Assembly (NCBI GenBank): GCA_913063375.1
Contig: CAJXXR010000012.1
Coordinates: 1 to 64,000, forward strand
Direction of reading: 5' to 3'
DNA: 64,000 nucleotides
DNA from: an uncultured Flavobacteriales bacterium
Lineage (GTDB): Bacteria; Bacteroidota; Bacteroidia; Flavobacteriales; CAJXXR01
Under the pieces are notes generated by a model, which was not told where the DNA came from, searched no databases, and saw only the letters and a list, made by a program, of their open reading frames with translations. A program made the position numbers and the translations under genes. Shown piece after piece: positions 1-8,269 of the stretch. Every line of letters begins with the position of its first letter. Within the stretch, counting starts at the first letter, position 1.

Positions 1-1
1 C

Positions 2-76
2 AACGGTGACTTCGCTGATCTGAATGTGGATCAAGCTGGTATGAACATCGATATGACATATACTATTACAGATTAA
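2..76 (+). CDS. 3' end of a Gly/Asn-protein paralogue (partial)
   Basis: Open frame entering from the left edge and ending with TAA at 74-76. The 24 visible residues (ending DMTYTITD) align with the last residues of the complete protein at 419-1189 (ending EMTYTITD), including the conserved GDF..L.VD pattern. It is therefore the tail of a tandem paralogue of that secreted protein, followed by its own terminator. Nothing upstream is visible, so domain content and length are unknown. Confidence 0.75.
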   Translation, partial: NGDFADLNVDQAGMNIDMTYTITD

Positions 77-418
77 TTCCTTTTAGAACATCCCTAAAAC
101 TACTTTTAGACTATGGTCTAAAAAAACCGAAGCTTACATCTGTAAGCTTCGGTTTTTTGTATTAAAGGGATTGATGATTATTGATAGGTTGAATTGAAAA
201 TTGAATAGAGATAGTACTTATTTTAGATATTCTAAAACCTATGTTATTATTGGTTTTAGCGTGTATTTTGTTTTAATATATAGTTGTTTCATTTTTATCT
301 TTTCATTTAACCTTTTTATCCTTCCGTTCATCGAAATTTTGAGCCCTTTTTTATAGATGTGTTGTATTCTTGTAATGTAAAATAAGCACTATCATAAAAG
401 TTATTTGATAATTACCGG
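77..418. other. intergenic region, terminator then AT-rich leader
   Basis: Gap of about 340 bases between two tandem paralogues. It holds the hairpin at 121-158; the rest is AT-rich with no open frame and no convincing promoter. The promoter of the 419 gene should lie here, but I cannot place a TAnnTTTG box. Confidence 0.5.
121..158. terminator. bidirectional intrinsic terminator
   Basis: Perfect 12-bp stem CCGAAGCTTACA / TGTAAGCTTCGG with a 2-base loop, flanked by an A-run on the left and a T-run on the right. It lies 45 bases after the stop of the partial gene at 2-76. Confidence 0.85.
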
Positions 419-1189
419 ATGAAAAAAATCACTTACATATTTACTATTTGTTTCCTTTTTGGACTAGGGTCAATCCTAGCTCAAAATTCGAACAATAGTA
501 ATGGTAATGGTAATGCTTACGGCCAAAACAACGCAAACGGAAATAATGCTGGCGGGAACGGGAACGGAAACAACGGGAACGGAAACGGGAATGGCGGAAG
601 TGGCGGTTCTGGAAGCACCGGGAATGGAAACGGAAACAATGGAAACGGAAACGGAAATGGTGGAAATGGTGGAAGTAGTGGAAATGGGAATGGAAACGGT
701 AATTCTTCAGGGAATGGAGTCGCTATCGTTTTTCCGCAGTTAGTTACACTTTCATTAACTTCTTCAACTAGTACAAATATATCCTTTGATTTGACAGCTG
801 ACAATTTAGAAGCTGGTGAGGAATTTATCATTGACGAAGAAAATTCAGAATTGTGGATGCACTATTCATGTATCACTACGGGAGGAAATTCTAGATCAAT
901 CACAGTTGAATCTTTGTCGATACCTTCATTGCCTGGGTTGACTTTGCAGGTTGTAGCTTCTGAACATATCGGAAATGGTGGTGGTCAAGTAGGAGATGCT
1001 ACATCCGTAGTTACTCCATCAGCAACGCCCACGGACATTATTACAGGAATTGGCTCTGCTTTTACAGGTAATGGTAATTCAAATGGACATAATTTAACGT
1101 ACTATCTAGATTATTCTGGTGATTTCTCTGCACTTACTGTTGATGAGGTAAATCAGGTTATAGAAATGACATACACAATCACCGACTAA
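419..1189 (+). CDS. secreted Gly/Asn-rich low-complexity protein
   Basis: A 256-residue exported protein of unknown function. Residues 1-21 form a signal peptide (MKK, hydrophobic core, cleavage after LA before QN). Residues 22-100 are almost only Gly, Asn and Ser in NGNGN-type repeats. Residues 101-256 are a Thr/Ser-rich, beta-predicted domain with one Cys. No T9SS sorting domain is present, so the final location (periplasm, surface or medium) is open. The last residues match the gene fragment at 2-76, so this is a tandem family. The repeats are coded by near-identical AAC/GGN triplets, a DNA structure prone to slippage. The domain has the look of a short fimbrial or coat-type beta sandwich, but I cannot assign a family. 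Confidence 0.75.
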   Translation: MKKITYIFTICFLFGLGSILAQNSNNSNGNGNAYGQNNANGNNAGGNGNGNNGNGNGNGGSGGSGSTGNGNGNNGNGNGNGGNGGSSGNGNGNGNSSGNGVAIVFPQLVTLSLTSSTSTNISFDLTADNLEAGEEFIIDEENSELWMHYSCITTGGNSRSITVESLSIPSLPGLTLQVVASEHIGNGGGQVGDATSVVTPSATPTDIITGIGSAFTGNGNSNGHNLTYYLDYSGDFSALTVDEVNQVIEMTYTITD

Positions 1190-1227
1190 GTTTGGTGTGA
1201 AAACATAAAAGGTCGTTCAACCTTGTA

Positions 1228-1261
1228 GCCGTATTTTGAAAATTCAAAATGCGGTTTTTTT
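1228..1261 (+). terminator. intrinsic terminator
   Basis: Stem CCGTATTTTGAA / TTCAAAATGCGG (12 pairs, one G-T) with a minimal loop, followed by seven Ts. It lies about 40 bases after the stop of the Gly/Asn-rich protein gene. Confidence 0.8.
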
Positions 1262-1596
1262 GTTTCTATATATCAATTTCATTTCCTTATGGTCTGCTGG
1301 GGCATGGTGTAAGTTCGGTAGGTTCAAGAATATGCTATTTGTTTGACTTACTTAGAAAGAAGGTGCCGAGGGAGTAGGAAAGCTCCAATGACATGATTTT
1401 GTATCCTAGGACTATGTATTTAAGATGTTTGAATTCATTTATACATATTAAATAGATGGTTGATGGTTCGATATTCTACAACATTTGATTTAAATAATTG
1501 TATTTCTTATAAGTAATAATTAACTTTAAGTGATTGATTGGTTGAGTATTACGTTTAGTTTGACGATGCGAGACCAGTGGTATATGCTTGAGGAAT
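1262..1596. other. intergenic region with a GC-richer patch
   Basis: About 335 bases with no open frame worth calling. Positions 1290-1410 are clearly richer in G than the flanks and read like a decayed sequence; only a 19-codon minus-strand frame with in-frame stops can be drawn. No tRNA fold was found. The promoter of the desaturase gene should lie in the AT-rich part after 1430. Confidence 0.4.
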
Positions 1597-2667
1597 ATGA
1601 AAAGGAAAATACATTATTCTAATGATGAATTGAATTTATTTGAACAGATCCAGTCTGTGGTAAATGGATATTTAGATGCTAATTCCTCTGGACATCATGC
1701 CAATACTTCTTATTTTATCAAAATTGCATTAATCGGGGGGATATGGATTGCTGCTCTAGGTTGTCTTTTTATGGTTAATTCACTTCCAGAATTATGGGTT
1801 GTTTATGGTGTCTTAGGGGTATTTAATACTTTAGTGTTTTTGAATATTATACATGATGCTGCACATCAATCTATTTTTAGAAGTCGAAGGTATAATAACG
1901 CACTTTTTAATTTACTTAATATTATTGGCGGTAACTGCTATATTTGGAAATTAAGGCATATAAATTCCCATCATCCCTATCCAAATATCCCTGGAGAAGA
2001 TATGGATATTGGTCAATCTGAAGTTGTTAGATTGAATTCAAAAAGTCCCTATAAATGGTTTCATAAATTTCAGCATATTTACATGCCAATTATTTATTTA
2101 AACTATACTTTATTTTGGGTGTTTTTTAGAGATTTCAATGACTTTTGGAAAGGTGATTTTGTTAGAGGAGCCAATAAAACCTATCCAGTACGAGAATGGA
2201 TTTATATGATTTTGTATAAAGTACTCTATTTTTCAATTTTTTTAATACTTCCATATTGGTTGCTTCCATATTCTTTTGGATCTATTTTTTTAGGCTTTGT
2301 CATAATGCATATATTTCAAAGTATCTTATCAGTGATGGGACTATTGACAGCTCATGTGAATGAATATTCTAAATTCCCATTGCCAAATGAATCTGGTATA
2401 ATGGAAGATTGCTGGGCAATACATCAAATAAATAGTACGAATGATTTTGGAACAGGAAATCGAATCATCAACTATACTTTTGGTGGCTTCAATTTTCACG
2501 TTGCCCATCATTTATTTCCGAATATTTCACATATACATTATGCTTTTATCACTCCATTGATAAAAAAGGTAATAGAAAAGAATGGTTTAACCTATCAAGA
2601 AATGGGGATGTTTGAAGCCTTAGTTTCTCACTGGTATTTATTGAAAAAGTATAGTAAAAGGGACTAG
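1597..2667 (+). CDS. membrane fatty acid desaturase
   Basis: Di-iron integral membrane desaturase that introduces a double bond into acyl chains of lipids or acyl-CoA/ACP. The three histidine boxes of the family are present: HDAAH (residues 86-90), HINSHH (121-126) and HVAHH (301-305), with hydrophobic segments around 42-62, 68-85, 205-225 and 230-255. The 356-residue length is normal for the delta-6/linoleoyl-CoA desaturase-like group. An upstream in-frame TTG at 1588 would add three residues; the ATG at 1597 is preferred. It converges with the symporter gene with only six bases between the stops and no terminator. Substrate and regiospecificity cannot be read from sequence. Confidence 0.88.
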   Translation: MKRKIHYSNDELNLFEQIQSVVNGYLDANSSGHHANTSYFIKIALIGGIWIAALGCLFMVNSLPELWVVYGVLGVFNTLVFLNIIHDAAHQSIFRSRRYNNALFNLLNIIGGNCYIWKLRHINSHHPYPNIPGEDMDIGQSEVVRLNSKSPYKWFHKFQHIYMPIIYLNYTLFWVFFRDFNDFWKGDFVRGANKTYPVREWIYMILYKVLYFSIFLILPYWLLPYSFGSIFLGFVIMHIFQSILSVMGLLTAHVNEYSKFPLPNESGIMEDCWAIHQINSTNDFGTGNRIINYTFGGFNFHVAHHLFPNISHIHYAFITPLIKKVIEKNGLTYQEMGMFEALVSHWYLLKKYSKRD

Positions 2668-2673
2668 TGTAAA

Positions 2674-4029
2674 TTATTTTTTATCAAGCATAATTATAAG
2701 CCTTGCAACGATATAACCTGTTATTGCGGAGGATAAACTAACAACAAATATAAAGGGAGTCAGTTGTTTTTGCTGGCTAAGGTTTAGTAGTAAGTAGCTA
2801 CCTAAAAGAAGAAATCCAATTATAAAATTAATTAGTAATAGACGATTGGATGTTTTGGGTTTTAACCAGGTAGCTAAAGTCGGGATTGAAAGTAGCATTG
2901 CAAAAGCAGAGAATATATAAGCCGTTTGAATTAGATTGGCTAAAGTAATTGCCAGAATAGTACCAAGTACCACAAATCCAACAATAGCTTTTCTAATCAA
3001 TTCTTTGGTTTTGTCTTTTGATTCAGTCTTGAAGAAGTCTTGAATAAGTGTTGAAGATGCGGTGTAGATATAGGTATCTATAGACGACATTAAAGCTGCA
3101 AAAAGAACTATTACAATTAATCCTGAAAGACCTTTAGGGAGTAGTACAACCAGTCCATGAATCAAGGCAATATCTGGGTCAATTTGAGGTAATTCTGTTT
3201 TAATCATTAGGCCAATAAAAGCCAAAACTATACCCAGTAAAAGATAAAGTAATATGGATCCAATTAAGCTTTGGGTTAATAGTTTTTTAGACGGAAATGC
3301 ATATACTCTTTGCCAGAGGTCTGGAGAGGCAAAGGGAATGAAAAAGCCAAGGATTATAAAACCGGAAATATCTATTATACTGGCATGAAATGGATCCCAT
3401 TCATGTACAGGTATTTGAATGTCATTTGAAAGGACTAAGGAAAATATAAGTAAAATGGCAATAATGGCTAAATATTGTAAAATATCGGTTTTTACTACGG
3501 CATTAAATCCGGCTAACAATAAGTATATTAAAATAATTAGAGCAACTATACAAACTGCCAATGGGTAGCTAATATGCGTATATAGTGCAAATACCTTTGC
3601 CGTTGCAATCAGGTTTATTAGGAATAAGCCGAACATCGTAATGAGGTTGATTCCAGAGGCCCAATAGGAGCAACTTTTTCCAAATAATTTATAATAGTAC
3701 TCGGCTAAGGTGTAGAATTTACCGTCTGATTTTGCGTGCAATTTTTGTGCAAATGGGATAAAAAGAGTGTATCCAGCAGCAATCCCTATGAAAAACCAAA
3801 TTGCTGAAAAGCTATAAATGTATAATAGGGTAGTGAAAATCATTAATATGCTCCCAGTTTTGGTGGCATTTATAGTTGCGATCCCTGAAATTATACCCAG
3901 TTTCCGATCTGAAATTAAAAAGCTTTCTGTTCCTTGTTTTTTACTTGCTTTAATTCCAATCACAATTAAAAAGAGGAAATAGATTGCTATAAATATATAA
4001 TCTAGAGCTTCAAATGTATACATATACAT
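2674..4029 (-). CDS. sodium:solute symporter family transporter
   Basis: Inner-membrane secondary transporter of the SSS (LeuT-fold) family, 451 residues with about 13 hydrophobic segments spread along the whole protein. Family signs are the N-terminal TES-FL-DRK segment after the first helix, a TINATKTGS stretch in the second helix (related to the AT-S-GS pattern of the family) and the central segment around SPDLWQRVYAF. It is 40-50 residues shorter than PutP or PanF but matches short SSS proteins common in Flavobacteriia. The substrate is unknown. The gene stands alone, convergent with the desaturase. Start at the first ATG; a second ATG two codons later is equally possible. Confidence 0.88.
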   Translation of the reverse strand: MYMYTFEALDYIFIAIYFLFLIVIGIKASKKQGTESFLISDRKLGIISGIATINATKTGSILMIFTTLLYIYSFSAIWFFIGIAAGYTLFIPFAQKLHAKSDGKFYTLAEYYYKLFGKSCSYWASGINLITMFGLFLINLIATAKVFALYTHISYPLAVCIVALIILIYLLLAGFNAVVKTDILQYLAIIAILLIFSLVLSNDIQIPVHEWDPFHASIIDISGFIILGFFIPFASPDLWQRVYAFPSKKLLTQSLIGSILLYLLLGIVLAFIGLMIKTELPQIDPDIALIHGLVVLLPKGLSGLIVIVLFAALMSSIDTYIYTASSTLIQDFFKTESKDKTKELIRKAIVGFVVLGTILAITLANLIQTAYIFSAFAMLLSIPTLATWLKPKTSNRLLLINFIIGFLLLGSYLLLNLSQQKQLTPFIFVVSLSSAITGYIVARLIIMLDKK

Positions 4030-4241
4030 AAGTTACTAAATCTTTGTAAATCCATGGTTAGGCACGGGTGTATTTATTTTGTAAATAGTATTTTTTCATA
4101 TAAATTTTGGAATTGTATTTAGTTTTATCGTAAATTATACTTGTTAAAGGGTTATATCAAGACTCTATATCAAAAATGTACATAGATTCTTATTTACCTT
4201 TTAATTTTATCAATAGTTATATAGTTAAAAATTTAAGAATT

Positions 4242-4865
4242 ATGAAGTATCAAATTATCATTATAAATCAGTCCGGTAAATTTGGAGATGTTTGCCTTTT
4301 TCAAAGGGATCAGGTAATGCATGAGTCTTCATGGGAATCGTTGGCTTGGATCACTCAGATGCTAACTCCTGAAGCAAAACGCGTTTTAAGTTGGGATATA
4401 AGTTATGCTTTGTATTGGAGTAATTTGAATACATTAACCCCTAGGGAAAAGTGTATTCCTAGCGAAATGGTTTTGACCAATGCAGGTGATCAAATAAAAC
4501 TATCCATTCAGAACAGTGTGCCTATTTTTTCAGATCAAGATGGTAAAGGAGAAATGTCAAAATTGATGATTTCAATAGCAGAGGATGTGCCAAATGGCAC
4601 TGTTTCAACTGGTGTTGCTATGAGTGGTAAGCCTTGTTTTATTCAAAGTGCTACCCCTGGTTCCATGCAAAATATTATTCTTAATCCTACTTATTTTTTG
4701 GCTTTTGGGAATATAGAAGAGTCAACCGTATTGGAGGAGGAAATAATTGCTAATGCAATACCCATATATTTTCCACCGAATGTATTTACTATGTATGCAA
4801 CCTTACATCCGGATAATAGTTGGACACTTGCTATAAACGAACCTAATTTAGTAAGCGCATCATAA
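4242..4865 (+). CDS. RhiA-like hypothetical protein
   Basis: A 207-residue protein without signal peptide or membrane segment. The pattern (N-terminal NQSG, then a Cys-Leu-Phe-Gln strand, SLAW-TQ, a W-ISYALYWS segment, then VPNGTVSTGVAMSG and an FLAFG strand) resembles the rhizosphere-induced RhiA family, whose biochemical role is not established. This is a memory-based resemblance, not an alignment. A longer frame starts at 4176, but its first 22 residues look like leader DNA, so the ATG at 4242 is preferred. The stop directly abuts the stop of the convergent csaA-like gene with no space for a terminator. Confidence 0.55.
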   Translation: MKYQIIIINQSGKFGDVCLFQRDQVMHESSWESLAWITQMLTPEAKRVLSWDISYALYWSNLNTLTPREKCIPSEMVLTNAGDQIKLSIQNSVPIFSDQDGKGEMSKLMISIAEDVPNGTVSTGVAMSGKPCFIQSATPGSMQNIILNPTYFLAFGNIEESTVLEEEIIANAIPIYFPPNVFTMYATLHPDNSWTLAINEPNLVSAS

Positions 4866-5210
4866 TTAGCCTATACGTTGCCCGTTTTCAACAGTTTTTT
4901 CTGGTTGAAGAAGGGTAACGGTTTTTTCATCGCCAAGGCAACCTAAAACCAGACATTCACTTTGCATAGTGGCAATTTGTTTTTTTGGAAAATTAATTAC
5001 TGCAATAATCTGTTTTCCTACTAACTCATCTACACTATATTGTTGAGTTATTTGGGCAGAGGTTTTTTTGATTCCGTATGGTCCAAAGTCTATTGTTAGC
5101 TTATAGGCAGGATTTCGAGCTTCTTCAAATTCTTGAGCAGTAAGTATAGTACCAATACGCATTTCAATCTTTTGAAAGTCTGCCCAAGAAATGGGGTTTT
5201 CGTTTTGCAT
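4866..5210 (-). CDS. csaA: CsaA-type tRNA-binding domain protein
   Basis: A 114-residue stand-alone EMAP-II/Trbp111-like OB fold. The protein runs WADFQKIEMRIGTIL, then EEARNPAYKLTIDFG, KTSAQIT, a VINFPKKQI strand and a conserved SECLVLG segment. Members of this family bind tRNA or act as export-related chaperones (CsaA of Bacillus). It is the last gene of a probable three-gene minus-strand operon, 14 bases after the HAD phosphatase gene and preceded by a GT4 gene. No functional link among the three is evident. Confidence 0.85.
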   Translation of the reverse strand: MQNENPISWADFQKIEMRIGTILTAQEFEEARNPAYKLTIDFGPYGIKKTSAQITQQYSVDELVGKQIIAVINFPKKQIATMQSECLVLGCLGDEKTVTLLQPEKTVENGQRIG

Positions 5211-5224
5211 GTTCTTGATACTAA

Positions 5225-5776
5225 TTATTTTTGAAAGGCTTCTGAAAACTTCAGGAGATCTGTAAAGGAAAAGTCGATATTTGGATGTGTCTCATCGGCT
5301 TCATTTCCGACCAAAATGGTGGTCATTCCTGCATTTTTCCCAAATTCCATATCGCTCAAAGTATCACCTACCATTAGGCATTTGTTGAATTGGATGTGAG
5401 GGAATTCATTCTGTGCGGCTATTGCCATACCAATTTGAGGTTTTCTCATAGGACTTTTTTCATTGGCTAATTGGGGAGCGAAATATACCTGGTCAATTTT
5501 GCCACCAAATTTTTCAACCTCAGTCTTTAGAAAACCATGGATATTATCTAGATCCTCTTCGGTCATTAGTTCTTTCCCAATTCCCTGCTGATTCGTAACT
5601 ATTACGGTTGTTCCGAATATTTTACTTAATCTTTTGACAGCGACCAATACGCCGGGTAAAAATTCAAAAGTACCAATGGTTTTGACATAGTCTCCCATTA
5701 GTCTTTTATTTATGACGCCATCTCTGTCAAGAAATAGCGTCCAAGAACTATCAATACTTAAATGCTTAAATTTCAT
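5225..5776 (-). CDS. HAD-IIIA phosphatase, HisB-N/GmhB-like
   Basis: Cytosolic 183-residue HAD phosphatase. Motif I is FLDRDGVIN (nucleophile and acid/base Asp), motif II is the Thr in VTNQQGIG, then the RKP lysine and motif IV GDTLSDMEFG. The layout matches histidinol-phosphatase / heptose bisphosphate phosphatase proteins. The zinc-binding Cys/His loop normally found before the RKP motif is absent (here APQLANEKSPMRKP), so it belongs to the loop-lacking subgroup and the substrate is uncertain. It starts six bases after the GT4 stop, which suggests use in sugar-nucleotide or polysaccharide precursor metabolism. Confidence 0.8.
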   Translation of the reverse strand: MKFKHLSIDSSWTLFLDRDGVINKRLMGDYVKTIGTFEFLPGVLVAVKRLSKIFGTTVIVTNQQGIGKELMTEEDLDNIHGFLKTEVEKFGGKIDQVYFAPQLANEKSPMRKPQIGMAIAAQNEFPHIQFNKCLMVGDTLSDMEFGKNAGMTTILVGNEADETHPNIDFSFTDLLKFSEAFQK

Positions 5777-5782
5777 ACTACG

Positions 5783-6928
5783 CTAATGGCTTTTTTTCAT
5801 TGTCTGGTTGTATAACGAGACAATTTTCCCAGTTAAAATTTCCCAGCTATATTTTTTCTTCTCTTGAATAATGTTCTCTACCATTTGATCCTTGTTCGTG
5901 TCATTGAAATATTTTAATATTCCATCTGTGATAGATTCTGGATTTGGAGAAACTAAATAACCAACTTTGCCATCAGGACAGATTTCTCCTAATCCACCAA
6001 CATTGGTAACAACCATGGCTTTATGAAAGTGATAAGCGATTTGTGTAACACCACTTTGTGTTGCGGATTTGTAAGGTTGAACTACTAGGTCGCAGGCATT
6101 AAAATAATTCGCTACTTCGGAATCGGGAATGAATTTATCTGCTTGAATAATAGTGTTTTGGAGATTGTGCTTCTCAATTAGTTGTGTGTATTTTTCTTTG
6201 TCAGAATAATACTCTCCAGCTATAATCAGTCTGTATTCCTCCTTATCAATTCGATTGGATGCAAATGCTTCAATCAATAAGTCTAAACCTTTATAATCCC
6301 TAATCAGTCCAAAAAACATCAGGTATTTTTTGGTGTTATCTAGGCCTAGTTTGTCAAGGGATTTATTCCTGTCTTCTATTTCTCCAAAATTATCGTAAAG
6401 GGGGTGAGGTGTATAAATCCGTGGTTTTTGGGTGTCAAAAAGATCTAAATCTTTGAGTACACTTTGAGACATAGTCACAAAAGCGTCCACAGGTTTTACA
6501 AAATAGCTACTAAATGCTTTATCTCCAATCCTAGATTCATGGGGAATCATATTGTCAACTATAGTAATTATCTTAGTGTGTTTGTTTTTTTTGATTAATC
6601 TTTGAATGGTACCAAAGCAGGGGCCCATAAAAGGAATCCAAAACCTCGAGATAACTAGATCGGGTTTGTCTTTTTTTATTTTGTTTCCCACTTTTATCCA
6701 ATTCAGTGGATTGATAGAATTGATGGTTCTTTTAATAGTGAAGCTGTGGCTAGCAGGCTCCTCCGAAAATTGGGTTTTCCCAGGGAAAAGAATACTTGGG
6801 TACTGAAGTGTAAAAGTTTGAATTGTCACTTCATGCCCTTCTTCAATTAAAGCCTCTGCTAATCTATTATTAAATGTAGCTATTCCTCCTCTGAATGGAT
6901 ATGCTGGACCAATAATGGTGATTTTCAT
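5783..6928 (-). CDS. family 4 glycosyltransferase
   Basis: A 381-residue GT-B glycosyltransferase. The N-terminal Rossmann domain starts with KITIIGPAYPFRGGI and the C-terminal donor domain carries FGLIRDYKGLDLLIEAF and the PYKSATQSGVTQIAYHF loop with the VVTNVGGLGE strand, where GT4 enzymes bind the nucleotide sugar. It is probably cytosolic and builds surface glycan or lipid-linked sugar. A frame open to 7063 exists, but the first 45 residues overlap the upstream region of a divergent gene and are not family-like; ATG at 6928 (or 6934) is chosen. It leads the operon with the HAD phosphatase and CsaA. Confidence 0.88.
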   Translation of the reverse strand: MKITIIGPAYPFRGGIATFNNRLAEALIEEGHEVTIQTFTLQYPSILFPGKTQFSEEPASHSFTIKRTINSINPLNWIKVGNKIKKDKPDLVISRFWIPFMGPCFGTIQRLIKKNKHTKIITIVDNMIPHESRIGDKAFSSYFVKPVDAFVTMSQSVLKDLDLFDTQKPRIYTPHPLYDNFGEIEDRNKSLDKLGLDNTKKYLMFFGLIRDYKGLDLLIEAFASNRIDKEEYRLIIAGEYYSDKEKYTQLIEKHNLQNTIIQADKFIPDSEVANYFNACDLVVQPYKSATQSGVTQIAYHFHKAMVVTNVGGLGEICPDGKVGYLVSPNPESITDGILKYFNDTNKDQMVENIIQEKKKYSWEILTGKIVSLYNQTMKKSH

Positions 6929-7068
6929 GTTCATTTGCTTAATGCTAACAAATGTAAGGAATTTATCAATTGAAAATTGGTTCAGTTTGGATCCATAATT
7001 GGTGGAATACCACCCTAATGCAATAAATAGTGATTTGTTCGTTTTGAAAATAGACAAAGACAAATGAT

Positions 7069-7371
7069 ATGACTGGTGAAAAATATTTTGAGATTAAATT
7101 GAATAAGGATTTTTGGGTTTTATTATTGAGTGCTATTCTTATCACTGCATTGTTATTCTTTATAGATGAGGGATACTACAATTTTGATTGGATATTAAGT
7201 GCTGGAGCATGGCTGGTCTTTATAATGTATGTAATTCCAATTTTTGCAATTCAACTGGCATTAAATTTTTGGGTTTTTAAAAAAATTAAAGGCCTTAAAA
7301 GGATGGGTCTAAGCCTTGTCTTTGGAACAATAGTGGGATTGATTTTTATTATAACCTCCATATTTGCTTAA
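7069..7371 (+). CDS. small three-helix membrane protein
   Basis: A 100-residue hydrophobic protein with segments at about 16-32, 42-65 and 78-98 and short charged connectors. No family recognised. It is divergent from the glycosyltransferase gene, with about 140 bases between the chosen starts. No partner gene follows within 200 bases. Confidence 0.6.
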   Translation: MTGEKYFEIKLNKDFWVLLLSAILITALLFFIDEGYYNFDWILSAGAWLVFIMYVIPIFAIQLALNFWVFKKIKGLKRMGLSLVFGTIVGLIFIITSIFA

Positions 7372-7539
7372 AACTATTTGAAGCTATCATAAATTATATT
7401 TCAGTTTTTTCCTTTTTCTCTGGGTGTTAAACTCATATTCAAGGAATGTTAGCTATACAGTACCGAATTACATAAATTAAACATGTAATAAAGTCTTACT
7501 TCTTTTTTCAAATATGTATTCTTAGCAATTAGAATAGTC

Positions 7540-7547
7540 TAATTTTG
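7540..7547 (+). promoter_or_regulatory. possible -7 box for the hutD-like gene
   Basis: TAATTTTG fits the Bacteroidota -7 consensus TAnnTTTG and lies 30 bases before the ATG at 7578. No good TTG box is seen 19-20 bases upstream, so support is partial. Confidence 0.35.
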
Positions 7548-7577
7548 AAAAATCATAGCAAAAAATAATACACGGAT

Positions 7578-8165
7578 ATGCATTCAATCATTCATCAATC
7601 GGATAGTTTCAAAACCACTCATTGGGGTGGGGGAAGTACAACAGAATTCATAGTGTACCCTGAAAGTGCAAGTTATATAGATCGAGACTTCTCGTTTCGT
7701 TTGAGTATGGCAACTGTTGAGATTGAAAAGTCAGATTTTACACCGCTTCCTGGAGTTTCGAGAACATTGATGATTTTGGATGGGTCTATGCATTTAAAGC
7801 ATGAAGGTCAGCATTCAGTACATCTTAATAAATTTGACTTTGATAATTTTGAAGGGGGATGGCATACGGTTTCAGAAGGTTGTTGTACGGATTTCAATTT
7901 GATGACAATGGATTCCTGTTCTGGAGAATTGCAAGGGAGAAGTTTGAGCATTGGAGAATTACTGAAAATAGAGAAGGATCCATCCTTCAATCATTATTTA
8001 GTATTTATTTATAAAGGGGAAGTTAATGTTGAAATAGCGGAGGAAAAGAGTGTTCTTAAGAAAAGAGAGCTATTACAAATAGCTCCTGAAGAATTAGCAT
8101 CACTTTCATTAATTTCAAACGTAGAAAGTGAATTGGTAATTGTGAGAATTTCTGAAGGATTCTAA
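7578..8165 (+). CDS. HutD/Ves family protein
   Basis: A 195-residue two-barrel cupin-like protein of the HutD family. Typical features are the N-terminal W-GG-T-E pattern (THWGGGSTTEFIVYP), the FSFRLSMATVE strand, DFTPLPGVSRTLMILDG, and the FEGGWHT and DFNLM segments. HutD proteins are often linked with histidine utilisation, but no hut gene is near, so that role cannot be inferred here. Monocistronic, convergent with the serine ammonia-lyase gene. Confidence 0.85.
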   Translation: MHSIIHQSDSFKTTHWGGGSTTEFIVYPESASYIDRDFSFRLSMATVEIEKSDFTPLPGVSRTLMILDGSMHLKHEGQHSVHLNKFDFDNFEGGWHTVSEGCCTDFNLMTMDSCSGELQGRSLSIGELLKIEKDPSFNHYLVFIYKGEVNVEIAEEKSVLKKRELLQIAPEELASLSLISNVESELVIVRISEGF

Positions 8166-8227
8166 TTGGATTGATTGCGTAGGGCAGAAGCTTTTGATGG
8201 AATTGTATTTCGTTTTGTAGTTATGAA

Positions 8228-8254
8228 AGTTCCCTCCATGGTCTGAAGGGAACC
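8228..8254. terminator. weak hairpin between convergent genes
   Basis: GTTCCCT and AGGGAAC form a 7-bp stem with an 11-base loop between the stops of the hutD-like and sdaA genes. There is no long T-run on either side, so it would be a weak terminator. Confidence 0.4.
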
Positions 8255-8269
8255 TAAATTTATTTATCG

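Noticed and set aside
419-720. CRISPR or satellite-like array in the G/N repeat
   Set aside because: The units are coding triplets without spacers, within a complete gene.
501-743. Met/Thr/Glu-rich frame inside the Gly/Asn repeat
   Set aside because: Frame-shifted reading of the same repeat; no independent support.
517-831. Pro/Phe-rich protein on the minus strand opposite the Gly/Asn-rich gene
   Set aside because: It is the mirror of the repeat on the plus strand; no start context and a composition that only reflects the repeat.
1290-1410. Intact tRNA or small RNA gene in the GC-richer patch
   Set aside because: No cloverleaf or stable hairpin could be drawn, and no promoter or terminator frames it.
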